A DNA stretch of 64,000 nucleotides from Erwinia_E haradaeae_D (lineage in GTDB: Bacteria; Pseudomonadota; Gammaproteobacteria; Enterobacterales; Enterobacteriaceae). The DNA lies in contig NZ_LR217715.1 of assembly GCF_900698935.1 (NCBI RefSeq), positions 186,001 through 250,000 of the forward strand, in the 5' to 3' direction. The notes beneath the pieces are model-generated. The model was not told where the DNA came from. It saw only the letters and a list, made by a program, of their open reading frames with translations, and searched no databases. Below are positions 47,330 through 57,290 of the stretch, in pieces; position 1 is the first letter of the stretch; each line of letters begins with the position of its first letter. Made by a program: the position numbers and the translations under genes.

Positions 47330-50300
47330 TTTTAGCTACGTTGTGGGATATAAGATCTTGTGAATGAGTAAAATCATCATATAGTAGCAATTTATATATT
47401 AAGTCACTAAAATTTTATTGCATACCAACCAGATATTTATGTTTTTAAGTTAGTTTTAAATCAATCCTCCTGGATTAGTAATTCACAGCAACTGTATTTG
47501 CTAAAGAAATATAGCACATAGAATATGGCAAAAATTAACGAGTTACATAACGGGTTCGAGAGGACTCAAGTATTTTGTTTAGAAAACAAATATAATATCA
47601 TTTGATATAGTCAAACTATAGAAATAGAAGATAAGTAAAGAATTTTTGAAAAGAGGATATATGACAGTAGAAAGAAAAAGAGAAATTTCGTAAAAAGCAA
47701 CCTGCGTTAGTGTCTAACAGAGATAAATTTTCCTCAAGGCGATGGTAGCCATACTATGTATTATTTGCGAATTTACTGAATGCCATCTAATGTTGTGTAT
47801 CCCATAACAAAATATTTGGAACCGCCGTTATAGATATATATAGTATACACTATATCATATCAGTTGGTGGAATAGGAGTACGATATGCAAGAGTTATAGA
47901 ACAGGGAAGTAAATTTTTATGCTTAAACTTAAGATAGATCACATTATTGATGATAAATTTATGCGTATGGATATAGTATACACAGCTATTTAAAGTAAGA
48001 TAGATGGATAAGTGTCATAGTGGTTTTACAGATATAACGTAGTGTGAGCTCTAGCATACGATAGTGATCGTAAATGATCATGTAGTTTCTACAGGAAACA
48101 GACACTATCTATGATTTCAGTAAATTGGTATTTTTTTAGAGATCGCACGGTTTTTTCTATCATAAGGATTTTATATGTAGAAAAATGGTTGATTAAAATA
48201 TAAAAATAGCAAGAAAATCAATGTAGATTTAAAAAAGAACAGTATTATTACATGTCATTAGTTAACAACTATATCACTCTGTAGATTTTTCAAAATAATT
48301 TTTATAAAAAATAGTTTTCTCTTTCTTGTCCGATTAGAGAAATCATTATATCGCATTATAAGAAAATTTTAAATTGTGGGGAGATTTGAATCATATTGCA
48401 GGTGTTATTAAACTATATTAAATAATAAGTGCTTAATATTATACAGAATTGTATTTTGGTGTCTATTTCAAATTATAAATAGAGTAGGATAATATAATCT
48501 CGTTGTATGCGTATTATCAGGAAGTTATGATTGATATCAGTGATGGCATTATTGTAAAATTCTAAATTGATCTTATATTCTGTGGGGGAATAATTTGGTG
48601 CTTTTACAAAAGCACCATCATGAAATCATGTGTATTTGTATTTTTAGTGTTTAATTATATTTCTCATCTACTTTTCATGTACGATTGTGTAGTTCTGAAG
48701 CATTATGCGCTTTTAGGTCATAGTTAAAATGAAAATAATGTCTATTCTCATATGGAGTGTCTAGAATATTTTTCTAAATTATTGATATATTTTTATATGA
48801 ACATATGTGATGTTAAGTACCATATAGTGAAGAGGTGATAACTAGATATGGCTGATATTTTTATCAGTGATATGTAAAATAGGGTATAAAAGTGTGTTCT
48901 CTTTAATATGTGAAAGGATTGTGACGCATCATCCCAAACATGCTTTGTAATATCAAAGTAGTCAGATATTTCGTTTTATAGATGTTATATTTATCTTATG
49001 ATCTTTAGAAGTATTATTACAACAATGTGTGTTTAGATAGATTGGAATACTCAAGAGATTACAATATCTTTGCGTCAATAGTACTGAAAGTTTTTATCAA
49101 TATTAGTGATGTAAATTATCTAACACAGTTACCTGTATGTATTTTGTTCGGCTGATTTTATCGGCATATATAATTCTTATTATGCGTTGTATGGATAAGC
49201 ATAGCGCTTTTTTCAAAAAATATCAATATTTTTTATATCATAAAAATTTACAGTGATGTGGGGTAAGTATATAAACTAGCATACAGTATCATGGCTGTGT
49301 TTCTCTATGGATCTCTGATCTCAAATATTTTATTTTAATAAATTCCATATAACTGTTTTACAAAATGTACTCGATCATGAAAAGATCAATCACTACAAAT
49401 GAGATTTCCGCTTAAGACAAATAGTGTTTATATCAATATAATTTGGTATATATGATATTTCACATTATGAGGTTTGTAGGTCAGAAACCGTTGTGATATA
49501 GATTCCTGTAATGTACTCAAAGTATTAGAAGCATGTTAATGCTAGATGGTGGAATGTGTATTGACAAGTACTTCATTGGCATGGAAATGGATTTATCTTG
49601 CTATGTATAGTGAAAATTCCTTTCTATTATCGGAGTTTACAAGAGGTCAGTCACGATAATAAGTTAATGATGAATGGGTTTTGATATAGACTCTGATATA
49701 AATTGTAAGCAGATCATAGTGTATTTTACGAATCAATCATTTTTTTTAAAGTCAGTCACTGTTTTGACCATTATATCTTCTAGATAATTCATTAATAATA
49801 TTAATTATTAATTTTTTTATGTAAAATTCAGTATTTTCTGCGAAACAACCTTTAAGTTTTTTATGTGTGTATGATCTGATTTACACAAAATATTAATATT
49901 GCCATTGATTTTATATATATAACTTAAATCTGTTAGCTACACTCTAATGATATACTCATATACATTGGATTTGTAGATAGGATTTTTAGAGTATGATGAT
50001 AAATAGCAATAAGGTGTTATAGAATCGTAGTTCAATGACGAAAATCTCACATGATCTGTTTCATATTTTAAAGTAGTACATCACAGATACATACTTACAT
50101 AGTAGAATAAGGTAAGACATATATCTTTCTTCTAGTTTGATGATTATTTTGTTTGTGTAAATTTTGATTGTATGTCTAGCATGGTAGTGTCTTATTTTTG
50201 TGCATAGTGATTTTTATAAAATAGATCAGTTAAACAAAAATAGAACACCTGTGGAGATAGATATAGTATATGCATGAAGAGATTTTATTCTTTTGAAAAA

Positions 50301-51176
50301 CTAAAATATTTATGATTAATTTTAACTTTTACAGAAATTCAAGAAAAATAATACTAGCGATAGAATCTTTTTTCCTGGCATAACAAAGTTGTTTTTGGTC
50401 ACCGATGTTTTTTTTATGTATAGATTACAGCGTAATACATTAGACATCATGCTCTACTTCATCGTCAATGACTAGAAGTCTTCTGTAGTCAAGAATTTCT
50501 GCATATGCAAATTAGCATGCATGCTCTTTTCTATACTGATTTTAAAAATAATAAATTCCCTACTGCTTTCCTATATATTTAATGCCATAAATCTAATTAT
50601 TGTACTTATTAAAACCTGATATAGGTCACATAAAAATAGCAAAAATTTTTAATTATGGATGCTGGCTGATATGAAAAGATAGAGCGCTGTTATTATAGTC
50701 ATCATTGTTAATCAAACACTTCTACGAAATTCTTAATTTGCAAAAGAACATTAATGCGGATAAATAGATGGCAGGAGAGTTATGCGTATTCTATCAATGT
50801 AAAGAAATCATTTTGTGTCAGTTTATCTTGTTATTCTATCCGCACAACATGAGCAATGTGCACATTATTCAGCGCATACTGATATAATAAATTATTTCTT
50901 TTTTTTGTTATTGGATACAATATGCAAATAAGTAGAAACATGGTTAATTTGATACGGAAAGTTATTATATGTAGTGTTTTACAGCGATTTTTTGAAAGGA
51001 TCTGTTATTAAATGATCTTGCTTTTTTATAAATAAATATATGCTATACTGAAGAAAGACATTGATAAAATATTATTCATATAGGAGGATAAACATAATTT
51101 TTTATTATGCTGATTTGAAATTTGCTTTTTATATTTTATAAGAAGAAGTATTTAAATATTCATTTAAAATCATACA
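47330..51176. other. 3.85-kb gene-free void between rsmD and glyS
   Basis: This is the longest empty stretch of the window. In E. coli ftsY-ftsE-ftsX-rpoH run divergently from rsmD and would fill about this length. A frame from ATG 47525 begins M-A-K and contains G-F at the FtsY spacing, but the match is too short to call. No P-loop or ABC signature is readable. A 9-bp palindrome (GGTGCTTTT and AAAAGCACC, 48597-48616) is the only clear structure. Confidence 0.5.
48597..48616. repeat. 9-bp palindromic hairpin
   Basis: GGTGCTTTT (48597-48605) and AAAAGCACC (48608-48616) are exact complements separated by two bases. It is comparatively GC-rich for this void. No adjoining gene or T-tract explains it. 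Confidence 0.6.
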
Positions 51177-53246
51177 TTACTTCAAAAGAGAAAAATCAGC
51201 GATTTTAAGGAATAGAGTGTTTAATTTAGATAAGAGATTTAGGCGGTTAACACGAACTTCTTTATCTGTAGTATTTATGAGCACTTTATTAAAAAAATGT
51301 TTAATATCTGCACTTAGAGATATCAGTGCAATTAATGCATCTTCATATTTTCCTTGTGATACAAATAAATTTAGATCAACGCTGACAGCATTGATGCGTT
51401 TTGCAAGCTGTTTTTCTTCTTTTTCTCGCAGCAAGGTATCACGCACTCTGTGAGTTAATAGCTCTGTTGTATGTGCAAGAATATTTACGATACGTTTATG
51501 TGCTAACGATAGGTTGACTGCGCTCTCCATAGTATGGAAGTTCGCAACTACATTAATGCGTGCATGAATATCTATGGGTTTAGTAGGCTGACAGACCAGT
51601 ACTGCTTGAATGGTCTTGCTACTATAATCTCGTTCCTTGTACCATGCATATAATCGGCCTATCATAAATATGATAATTTCATTTATAGCGTTAGTATTCG
51701 ATATTGTTGGACCATACAGTTTTACTGCTTCTGCTGATAGAGTTTTTAGGTCTAATGGAATGTTTTTTTCAATCATAATTCGTAATACACCTAGCGCTAA
51801 ACGACGTAGTGCAAAAGGATCTTTTTCCCCTGTAGGGTGTTGACCAATACCTAATATGCCTACGAGTGTGTCCATTTTCTCTGCAATGGCAAGGGTGCAA
51901 GAGACGGGGCTAGAAGGCAATCTATCGCCAGAAAATCGTGGGTAATATTGTTCCATAATAGCTACCGCTACTTCTTCTGGTTCTCCGTACAGACGTGCAT
52001 AGTGCATACCCATAACACCTTTAATATCGGAAAATTCAAATACCATCTGACTAAGAAGATCGCATTTAGAGAGTAGTCCTGCACGTGTTGCATGGCTTAC
52101 ATCACTGTTAATTTGTATTGCAATCCATTCAGCTAAGCGCTGGACACGGTTAGTTTTATCACGTAGACTACCTAATTTTTGCTGAAAAACTACATCTTGT
52201 AAAAGAGGAAGGTTATCCTCTAGGGGGTGCTGACAATCATTTTTAAAAAAAAATGCAGCATCCGCTAAACGGGCTCGCATTACTTTTTCATTACCAGATA
52301 TAATTAATTGGGGGTTTTGTGACACAATATTGCTTACAAATATAAAATATGGCAATAATTTTCCTGTATAGCTATATACTGGAAAATATTTTTGGTGATC
52401 GACCATAGTATGAATTAATACGTCAGTTGGTATTTTCAGGAATTTGTCTTCAAACCGTGCTATGAGCACCACGGGCCATTCTACGAGCGATGTGACTTCT
52501 TCTAGAAGTTTTTCATCTAGATCTACCACACCGTTAATTTTTGCAGCAGCAGATTTCGCACCCTCTTGTATTATATTTTTGCGCGTTAAATAGTTCACCT
52601 CTACCTTGCCTTTATCTGAGAGAATGCCTAGATAATTATCAGAATGATTAATAACGAGATTTTGTTCACCGATAAAACGATGACCGCGAATCGTATTGCA
52701 GGAATTAACCCCAAAGATATTAGCTGGTATTAATACATCACCTAACATTAAGATGATAGTATGTATCGGACGAACAAATTGAAAATCCGATGCACCCCAC
52801 CGCATTTGTTTTAGTACTGGTATTTTTTTGAGGCATAAATAAATTATTTCCGGTAGTAGTTTTTCGGTTTTTTTTCCAGCTATACGGGTATTGTATACGA
52901 GCCATTCTCCTTTACTATTAATCAGGCGTTCGGCCTGATCCATGGTAATACCGCACCGATGTGCCCAGCTTAAAGCAACTGGTGTGGGGATGCCATGACT
53001 ATCAAACGATATCGTGAGTGCTGGGCCACGATATTTTACGGTGCGATCAGGTTGCACAATAGGCAGATCATATACTAGAAGGGCCAAGCGTCGAGGTGTA
53101 GCAAACCAGCGCACAACGCTATAAGAAAGTAATCGAGAACGTAATTCAGACGCTACATTATGTGCAAAAGATTCAGCCAATAAACGAAGGGTTTTTGAAG
53201 GTAATTCTTCCGTTCCAATTTCTACTAGAAAAGTTTTTTTGTCCAT
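51177..53246 (-). CDS. glyS: Glycyl-tRNA synthetase beta subunit
   Basis: GlyS binds tRNA-Gly and partners GlyQ in the alpha2-beta2 enzyme. It has exactly 689 residues, as in E. coli. Seen: the N-terminal FLVEIGTEELPSKTLR, the conserved RRLALLV.DL segment, DHQKYFP near 290, the HD-like region around GVMGMHYARLYGE and the C-terminal helical anticodon-like domain. It starts 6 bases after the glyQ stop, so it is translationally coupled. The C-terminus is slightly worn (FLKIADFSLLK) but no key block is missing. Confidence 0.97.
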   Translation of the reverse strand: MDKKTFLVEIGTEELPSKTLRLLAESFAHNVASELRSRLLSYSVVRWFATPRRLALLVYDLPIVQPDRTVKYRGPALTISFDSHGIPTPVALSWAHRCGITMDQAERLINSKGEWLVYNTRIAGKKTEKLLPEIIYLCLKKIPVLKQMRWGASDFQFVRPIHTIILMLGDVLIPANIFGVNSCNTIRGHRFIGEQNLVINHSDNYLGILSDKGKVEVNYLTRKNIIQEGAKSAAAKINGVVDLDEKLLEEVTSLVEWPVVLIARFEDKFLKIPTDVLIHTMVDHQKYFPVYSYTGKLLPYFIFVSNIVSQNPQLIISGNEKVMRARLADAAFFFKNDCQHPLEDNLPLLQDVVFQQKLGSLRDKTNRVQRLAEWIAIQINSDVSHATRAGLLSKCDLLSQMVFEFSDIKGVMGMHYARLYGEPEEVAVAIMEQYYPRFSGDRLPSSPVSCTLAIAEKMDTLVGILGIGQHPTGEKDPFALRRLALGVLRIMIEKNIPLDLKTLSAEAVKLYGPTISNTNAINEIIIFMIGRLYAWYKERDYSSKTIQAVLVCQPTKPIDIHARINVVANFHTMESAVNLSLAHKRIVNILAHTTELLTHRVRDTLLREKEEKQLAKRINAVSVDLNLFVSQGKYEDALIALISLSADIKHFFNKVLINTTDKEVRVNRLNLLSKLNTLFLKIADFSLLK

Positions 53247-53252
53247 TTATAT

Positions 53253-54167
53253 TTATGTGTGATCCTTTCTACATTGTGGAAATCCTAGTATTTTGCGGGA
53301 GCTAAAGTAAGCTTCAGCTACAGCTTTAGCGAGAGTTCGAAGGCGTAAAATATAGCGCTGTCGTTCGGTACTAGAGATTGCTTTACGTGCATCTAGCATA
53401 TTAAAACTATGTATTGCTTTTAAAATACGTTCGTAAGCTGGTAGAGGTAGCGGTGGTTTTAATGTAAGAAGATTTTTTGCTTCTTTTTCATATTGTTGAA
53501 AGCAAGTAAAAAGAAAATCGATGTCAGTGTGTTCAAAATTATATATTGATTGTTCTATTTCATTTTGATAGAAGATATCACCATATGTGAGTTTTCCATA
53601 TAGCCCGTCGTTCCATATTAAACTATAGATACTGTCAACGTTTTGAAGGTGCATAGCTAGACGTTCTAATCCGTAAGTGATTTCACCGCTAACTGGTTTA
53701 CACTCTAAACCACACATTTGTTGAAAGTAAGTGATCTGTGTGATTTCCATACCATTTAACCATACTTCCCAGCCTAATCCCCATGCACCTATAGTGGGAT
53801 TTTCCCAGTTATCTTCTACAAACCGGATATCATGCATGCTTAAATCAATACCTAATTCTTTGAGAGATTCTAGGTAGAGGTTTTGAAAATTATGTGGTGA
53901 TGGTTTAATTACTACTTGGAACTGATAGTAATGTTGCGAGCGATTAGGGTTATTGCCATATCGTCCGTCAGTGGGGCGGCGTGTTGGTTGTATATAAGCC
54001 ACTGCTAGTGGTTCTGGTCCTACTGCATGCAGGCAAGTTATAGGATGTGCTGTACCTGCACCAATTTCCATATCTAGCGGCTGCATAATGCTACACCCTT
54101 GTTGAGCCCAGTAATTTTGTAACTTTAAAATGAGCCCCTGAAATGTTTGAGTATTAAATGGTGTCAT
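53253..54167 (-). CDS. glyQ: Glycyl-tRNA synthetase alpha subunit
   Basis: GlyQ is the catalytic class II subunit that activates glycine. From ATG 54167 it has 304 residues, against 303 in E. coli. The start MTPFNTQTFQGLILKLQNYW aligns directly with the E. coli protein; an upstream in-frame start at 54218 would add 17 unmatched residues. Seen: QPLDMEIGAGTAHP, RRPTDGRYG.NPNR, VEDNWENPT.GAWGLGWEVW and LERLAM. The E. coli form VGGLECKPV reads MCGLECKPV here. It forms an operon with glyS. Confidence 0.96.
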   Translation of the reverse strand: MTPFNTQTFQGLILKLQNYWAQQGCSIMQPLDMEIGAGTAHPITCLHAVGPEPLAVAYIQPTRRPTDGRYGNNPNRSQHYYQFQVVIKPSPHNFQNLYLESLKELGIDLSMHDIRFVEDNWENPTIGAWGLGWEVWLNGMEITQITYFQQMCGLECKPVSGEITYGLERLAMHLQNVDSIYSLIWNDGLYGKLTYGDIFYQNEIEQSIYNFEHTDIDFLFTCFQQYEKEAKNLLTLKPPLPLPAYERILKAIHSFNMLDARKAISSTERQRYILRLRTLAKAVAEAYFSSRKILGFPQCRKDHT

Positions 54168-54654
54168 ATATATTAATATTGTAGGTAAGTATATCCTCGG
54201 ATACTCAAGTAAGCTCATGAGTGCTATTTCATTTTGTTTCTAGAGCAGTCTGTATAAAAGTAGTAGGATTGATAATAAAATTACCTTGTATATGTTATGA
54301 TTTTCGTGCATATTTTAATGTTATTTTAATCTTCTGTATTTGCATATGTTGCTAGATATCTTGAGCGATGACACGATAGGTGGTTCTTGTATTGTGCATA
54401 TTATAGAAGTGACTATAGTAGTATTACAGACTACTTTTATCAAATCATTATATACCGTGATATATAAAAAGATATCTAAATATTATTAGATTAGCATCTA
54501 TTTAATATGATATACATTTTCATGTAATCCAATTTAAAAAATATTCGCTGCATTTCTATAGATTATTATAGTCGCTTATATTAAGATGAGCATTCATACA
54601 CCCATGATTGAGATTGCGCATAATTATGTATGTCTATCGTAAGTATCATTGTCA
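54168..54654. other. Spacer between sspB and glyQ
   Basis: sspB ends here and the glyQS promoter must lie here (minus strand). I recognised no gene remnant, convincing promoter pair or terminator. Confidence 0.4.
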
Positions 54655-55173
54655 CTAAACAAGACGCAAGTTCGGCAATTGGTTTTTTTTCACTAATCTT
54701 GGTTCATCTTTTTTTTCAAGAAAGGCTTCTTCTTTTTTATTCTGATCTGAATCATCTTTTTTGATGACAGATAAAATCATTGTATTTTTAACAGGAGTTT
54801 GGTAAGTATGTAACAATGGAGATGAATTTATATTGTTATTTTCTATTTTGTTTTCGAATATAATGCCCTCGCTATTTTCGCGTGCAAAAATAGCTATCAC
54901 TGATGAAGGTGGTGCCGTAATGTTTTTCAAAAGACCCTTAAAACGAGCAGAGAACGAAATTTTTTCATTCTTAAAATCTATATTCTCTACTGCATTTGGT
55001 GCGATATTGAGAATAATTTGACCATTACGTGCATATTCTATGGGTACTACTACAGCAGGTATATCAATATTGATCACCAAATGTGGTGTGAGATGATTAT
55101 CAATCATCCATTCATATAAAGCGCGTATTATGTATGGGCGACGGTCGGTTAATTGAATCTCTATCACTGGCAT
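54655..55173 (-). CDS. sspB: Stringent starvation protein B, ClpXP adaptor
   Basis: SspB delivers ssrA-tagged and other substrates to ClpXP. The start at ATG 55173, with GGAG just upstream, gives 172 residues and an N-terminus aligned to E. coli before RRPY. An earlier in-frame ATG at 55206 lacks support. The substrate-binding body is conserved (ALYEWMIDNHLTPHLVINI, VPIEYARNGQIILNIAPNAV, IAIFARENSEG). The linker is drifted and lysine-rich. The tail LPNLRLV keeps the ClpX-binding motif of E. coli ALRVVK. Its operon partner sspA is a relic, so sspB needs its own or read-through transcription. Confidence 0.95.
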   Translation of the reverse strand: MPVIEIQLTDRRPYIIRALYEWMIDNHLTPHLVINIDIPAVVVPIEYARNGQIILNIAPNAVENIDFKNEKISFSARFKGLLKNITAPPSSVIAIFARENSEGIIFENKIENNNINSSPLLHTYQTPVKNTMILSVIKKDDSDQNKKEEAFLEKKDEPRLVKKNQLPNLRLV

Positions 55174-55399
55174 TATCTCCGATTTTTTTAGTTTGATAGT
55201 ATGCACTTAGAGTGTGTAAAAAGCAAAAAAATCATAGTGTAATATACAGGTGGTATTATACTAACATTTAGTTAGCATGAGTTTGATTTTGAATCTAAAA
55301 TAGTCATCTCTACTCCAAACGACGCTAAGTAGCGTACAATTCAAAAAAAACAGTAGTGTAGTAGACTATATTTTATATTTATACATCGAGTAGTATGCA

Positions 55400-56001
55400 T
55401 GAAATAAATTATGAAAAAACGACTAAAGGAGAGTGCTTGAAAACACTACTGTCATATTACTTTCGATGCCTAGAGTTGCTGATATTGTATAACAAGATAT
55501 TACGAGATACTAATTTTTAATTTCATATTCATCTTTAACTCGCCGGTGTTTTTACTCTATATTGCTCAGTATGCTCATATGTTTTTTACCATGGTAATAT
55601 TCACCTTAGTGGATCAGTCTAGCATGCGATTCATCGCGTATTCATACATGATCACAACGTGGTATTTATGACGACTGAAATGAAAAGCGTGCTAACCCGC
55701 TACATAGAGGTGTATTGTCTTCTACTTTGATGATATGCACTATTCTGTCACTGGCAGCGAATGCAATCTATGCTGGATTTTTTGTGATAGTAGTTCGAGC
55801 CGAAAAGAGTATTTTGTATAATGGTTTTGTGAATTATCAATAAATAGTTATGTTAACTTTACTGTAGTGTAGTCATAAGCATACGCATCTTGGTGCTATT
55901 CTTTTTGTATAGGCCACAATTTTGCAGAGCATTACTATAACTATTGTATAGTCTGAAGAGAAGATGGACCATAGACTCAACATTGTGTATTGAAGTAACA
56001 T
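55400..56001 (-). pseudogene. sspA: sspA relic (stringent starvation protein A)
   Basis: SspA is an RNA polymerase-associated regulator. Between rpsI and sspB, in the E. coli position, ATG 56001 opens a frame with S-L-W-S-I-F-S-S for SspA S-V-M-T-L-F-S-G at the same residue number, then K-I-V-A-Y-T-K-R for R-I-V-L-A-E-K-G, then a stop. Later blocks are F-T-K-P-L and S-A-R for F-P-H-P-P-L and V-A-R, Y-L..QL and L-G-I-E, and M-T-V-V-F for M-T-R-V-F. Stops, shifts and small deletions run throughout. The ordered matches across about 600 bp make this secure. Confidence 0.74.
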
Positions 56002-56103
56002 ATACTCTTTATGGTTATACCCTAAGTTGTATTAAAATGAGGCTCTGGAAATTTTTTAATGTAATCAAGACAATGCACCTATATTTTCAATTGATGTCTT
56101 TGT

Positions 56104-56134
56104 GAAGAAAAACCCAGCGCTGAGTACCGGGTTT
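56104..56134 (-). terminator. Intrinsic terminator of rplM-rpsI
   Basis: On the minus strand AAACCC (56134-56129) pairs with GGGTTT (56115-56110), extended by wobble pairs inside. It is followed by TTTTTCTTC, 24 bases past the rpsI stop. It separates the ribosomal genes from sspA/sspB and is the clearest intrinsic terminator in the window. Confidence 0.75.
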
Positions 56135-56158
56135 AATATTTTAAGTGTAGAGCATGTA

Positions 56159-56551
56159 TTATCGTTTAGAGAATTGTGGACGACGGCGTGCTTTCCGAAA
56201 ACCAACTTTTTTTCTCTCTACTTGCCGAGCATCTCGTGTAACAAAACCAGCTTTCCTTAATTCGCTTCTTGTGGATTCATCTCGTTCTATGAGTGCGCGC
56301 GTAATACCATGACGGATTGCACCCGCTTGTCCTGAGATTCCACCACCTTTTACTGTGATATACCAATCAAATTTATTTACCATGTCTAGTAGTTCTAGTG
56401 GCTGACAGACTACCATACAGGCAGTTTTGCGACTGAAATATTCTTTTAAAGAACGTTGGTTGATAGTGATATTTCCGCTACCTATTTTTAAAAAGACACG
56501 TGCAGAAGCGCTTTTTCGGCGACCCGTGCCATAGTTTGTCTTCTCAACCAT
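56159..56551 (-). CDS. rpsI: 30S ribosomal protein S9
   Basis: S9 sits in the head of the small subunit with its C-terminal tail reaching the P-site tRNA. The 130 residues match E. coli. Seen: YGTGRRKSASARVFL at the N-terminus, GGG.SGQAGAIRHGI in the core, and the invariant tail KKVGFRKARRRPQFSKR ending in lysine-arginine. It begins 15 bases after rplM, so the two are co-transcribed, and an intrinsic terminator follows. Confidence 0.97.
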   Translation of the reverse strand: MVEKTNYGTGRRKSASARVFLKIGSGNITINQRSLKEYFSRKTACMVVCQPLELLDMVNKFDWYITVKGGGISGQAGAIRHGITRALIERDESTRSELRKAGFVTRDARQVERKKVGFRKARRRPQFSKR

Positions 56552-56566
56552 TTCCTAGTATCCTAA

Positions 56567-56995
56567 TTATATTTCAAGAATTTGCGGTTGTTGTGCCGTG
56601 TGTTTGTGCTGATTACCCGCATACACCTTAAGTTTACGGTACATCTGACGACCTAGCGGACCCTTTGGTAACATACCTTTGACAGCAATTTCAATCACTC
56701 TTTCAGGAGATTTATTAATCATCTCTTCGAAGGTTGACTTTTTGATGCCACCCACATACCCAGTGTAATGATAATAAAATTTATCGCTACGCTTAGAGCC
56801 GGTGACAGTAATTTTCTCAGCATTAACAACAATAATGTAATCGCCAGTATCTACATGGGAAGTATATATTGTTTTATGCTTTCCACGCAATCGACGAGCT
56901 ATTTCTGTTGCAAAACGACCTAAGATTTTATGTGTAGCATCTACAATATACCAATTACGTTGGACTGATTCTGTCTTAGCTATAAAAGTTTTCAT
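56567..56995 (-). CDS. rplM: 50S ribosomal protein L13
   Basis: L13 is an early large-subunit assembly protein. The 142 residues equal the E. coli length. Seen: W.IVDAT.KILGRFATEIARRLRGKHK, the GDYIIVVNAEKI block, and GMLPKGPLGRQMY..LKVYAG near the end. ATG 56995 follows a likely promoter (TTGAAC at 57047-57042). It leads the rplM-rpsI operon, and a zapE relic lies upstream, the neighbour found in E. coli. Confidence 0.97.
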   Translation of the reverse strand: MKTFIAKTESVQRNWYIVDATHKILGRFATEIARRLRGKHKTIYTSHVDTGDYIIVVNAEKITVTGSKRSDKFYYHYTGYVGGIKKSTFEEMINKSPERVIEIAVKGMLPKGPLGRQMYRKLKVYAGNQHKHTAQQPQILEI

Positions 56996-57016
56996 CTAAA
57001 AACATACCCATATTAA

Positions 57017-57047
57017 ATTTTACATTGATGAAGTTTAAAGCGTTCAA
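57017..57047 (-). promoter_or_regulatory. Possible rplM promoter
   Basis: On the minus strand TTGAAC (57047-57042) is followed by TGTAAA at 17 bases, overlapping TAAAAT at 19 bases (57022-57017), 22 bases before the rplM ATG. Spacing and hexamers are reasonable for a sigma-70 promoter, but not decisive in AT-rich DNA. Confidence 0.4.
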
Positions 57048-57129
57048 GCTAGCATTTAGAATTCATGCATCAGTCTGTTTCGACTAGTGATTTTTGCCTA
57101 CTATGTGAACAGTAGCTTCAATTAGGGTG

Positions 57130-57290
57130 GCTACTATTATTTTAAGCCTAAATAGCTCGACTATAAAGCCAAATCCATTCTACAAAGTGGCTGCAAGAGA
57201 TTATAAAGAAATCATCGATAAAAATCGAATGTTTTCTATCAGGTTATGGCTAGGAGCTTAGGCAGTCTCTGTTGTATATTATATTTTTCG
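57130..57290 (-). pseudogene. zapE: zapE relic (division-associated ATPase), C-terminal part
   Basis: ZapE is an AAA-type protein tied to cell division. Upstream of rplM on its strand, where E. coli has zapE, the frame reads R-K-H-S-I-F-I-D-D-F-F for ZapE R-R-F-I-A-L-V-D-E-F-Y, then V.....LY for V-S-A-E-V-P-L-Y. Just before it, L-P-K-L-L-A-I-T-stop parallels L-F-D-V-P-V-M-T-R. The ATPase half should lie toward 58.2 kb but I could not read a Walker motif there. Confidence 0.5.

Noticed and set aside
47540..47570. GGTTCGAGA resembling a tRNA T-loop
   Set aside because: The flanking stems do not pair and no cloverleaf can be drawn.
47525..47605. Possible ftsY start (M-A-K, G-F)
   Set aside because: Only a handful of residues match and no NG-domain motif follows.
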